This document shows, one piece after another, positions 14,436-14,956 of a DNA stretch of 14,956 nt. How positions within the stretch are numbered: position 1 is the first letter of the stretch; each line of letters begins with the position of its first letter. This DNA comes from Balneolales bacterium. GTDB lineage: Bacteria; Bacteroidota; Rhodothermia; Balneolales; Balneolaceae. Both the position numbers and the translations under genes were made by a program. The notes beneath the pieces are model-generated. The model was not told where the DNA came from. It worked only from the letters and a program-made list of their open reading frames with translations, and did no database searches. The DNA is taken from the NCBI GenBank assembly GCA_030830725.1, contig JAURMN010000121.1, positions 1 to 14,956 of the forward strand. Direction: 5' to 3'.

Positions 14436-14956
14436 TTACAATTGGATTGTGAAAGTGAGTACAGGTGCTGCGAAATCGGGTAACATGGATGGCGAAGTCA
14501 GGTACGGGTAAATAGGAGTAAGTCCAAGGTTAAGCTGTCCTGAAATACCCTCCTCTCCTCCTAAAACGTGGATTAAGTCATTGGTCACGTGATGGTGAAT
14601 GGCATAAAGGCCTAGATCGAATAAGAACAGAAAACCACCCTGAAGGATCATGGATTTTCCGTACCCTTTCAAACGCGCATCATCCTTTCGTATTCCCCGC
14701 TCAATAAGATATGTTCCTACTGCCATGTACCCTACATCCAGTCCTGAATTGAACAGGAGTAACTTATCCAGTTTCTGCGCTTCCAAAAAAGTCTCTTGTG
14801 TAGAGAGAAATTCAGCCCCTTGCAATCCGAAATAGCTGAATCCCGCAATTGACAGATTAACCACATTCCAAGCTGCATTCATTTCGTAAAAATAACGAGT
14901 AGCTCCTTGAGAGAGACTTCTACCGGCAATCCCTCCGGCTAAATTCAGCATTGCCC
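14436..14956 (-). CDS. Membrane protein of unknown function, DUF6992-like (N-terminus cut by window edge)
   Basis: The frame stays open to the window end, so the first residues are missing and the ATG at 14951 is probably internal. At least 171 residues are seen, with about four hydrophobic stretches: WNVVNLSIAGFSYFGL, LLLFNSGLDVGYMAVGTYL, ILQGGFLFLFDLGLYAIH and a C-terminal beta-like end. The patterns TRYFYEMNAAWNVVN and LNSGLDVGYMAVG-type texture resemble a small membrane protein family widespread in Bacteroidota (I recall it as DUF6992), of unknown function. It is followed after 7 bp by the GH3 enzyme, suggesting an operon and perhaps an envelope role. The family name is from memory and should be treated as tentative. 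Confidence 0.6.
   Translation of the reverse strand, partial: AMLNLAGGIAGRSLSQGATRYFYEMNAAWNVVNLSIAGFSYFGLQGAEFLSTQETFLEAQKLDKLLLFNSGLDVGYMAVGTYLIERGIRKDDARLKGYGKSMILQGGFLFLFDLGLYAIHHHVTNDLIHVLGGEEGISGQLNLGLTPIYPYLTSPSMLPDFAAPVLTFTIQL

Noticed and set aside
1..14956. Defence, CRISPR, prophage, transposon or toxin-antitoxin system
   Set aside because: No repeats of array type, integrase, transposase or paired small toxin genes are seen. The PIN-PhoH protein is a toxin-antitoxin relative in some actinobacteria, but here it is a standard housekeeping-type fusion and no antitoxin gene is visible.

Overview
This is about 15 kb of ordinary, gene-dense bacterial chromosome with moderate GC. The protein set suggests the Bacteroidota side of the tree, most likely a Balneolota/Rhodothermota-type (often marine) bacterium. 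The pointers are a very small histone H1/Hc1-like protein of the Bacteroidota type, a membrane protein resembling a family common in Bacteroidota, a one-chain glycine decarboxylase, and mostly A/T-rich start regions without a Shine-Dalgarno sequence. This assignment is inferred from protein flavour, not from a database search. I see no mobile elements, CRISPR arrays, tRNAs or rRNAs.

Layout, left to right. Positions 1-1071 hold a PIN-PhoH ATPase cut by the left edge. Positions 1091-2674 (minus) hold a lipid-linked oligosaccharide flippase, divergent from an exported SGNH/GDSL hydrolase (2766-3455). Between the two lies a nested set of inverted repeats. The hydrolase runs tail-to-tail into gatC (3430-3717, minus), and upstream of gatC on the same strand is an NAD-type isocitrate dehydrogenase-like enzyme (3868-4869). 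A UMF1/Atg22-type MFS transporter (4912-6333) diverges from the dehydrogenase and is followed by two weak candidate terminators. Next come an AT-rich leader with a hairpin, a 57-residue histone H1-like protein (6585-6758) and a very strong terminator (6784-6818).

Two overlapping genes for membrane proteins with bacterial PH domains follow (6837-7319 and 7291-9003). The second runs 83 bp antisense into the 3' end of gcvP (8921-11836, minus). After a roughly 250 bp divergent region come a GufA/ZIP-like metal transporter (12086-12919) and, tail-to-tail with a 1 bp gap, an ArsR-type regulator (12921-13220, minus). The regulator lies downstream of a likely operon of a GH3 beta-N-acetylhexosaminidase-like enzyme (13265-14428) and a partial membrane protein (14436 to the right edge).

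Functionally the window mixes central metabolism (isocitrate dehydrogenase, glycine cleavage P-protein), translation quality (GatC), envelope work (flippase, SGNH hydrolase, PH-domain proteins, GH3), transport (UMF1, ZIP), nucleoid/RNA proteins (Hc1-like, PhoH) and one small regulator. I found no convincing new multi-gene system. The points worth a second look are small scale: extreme tail-to-tail compaction with coding overlaps, three candidate operator-like dyads, and the compact leader-hairpin-terminator unit of the histone-like gene.
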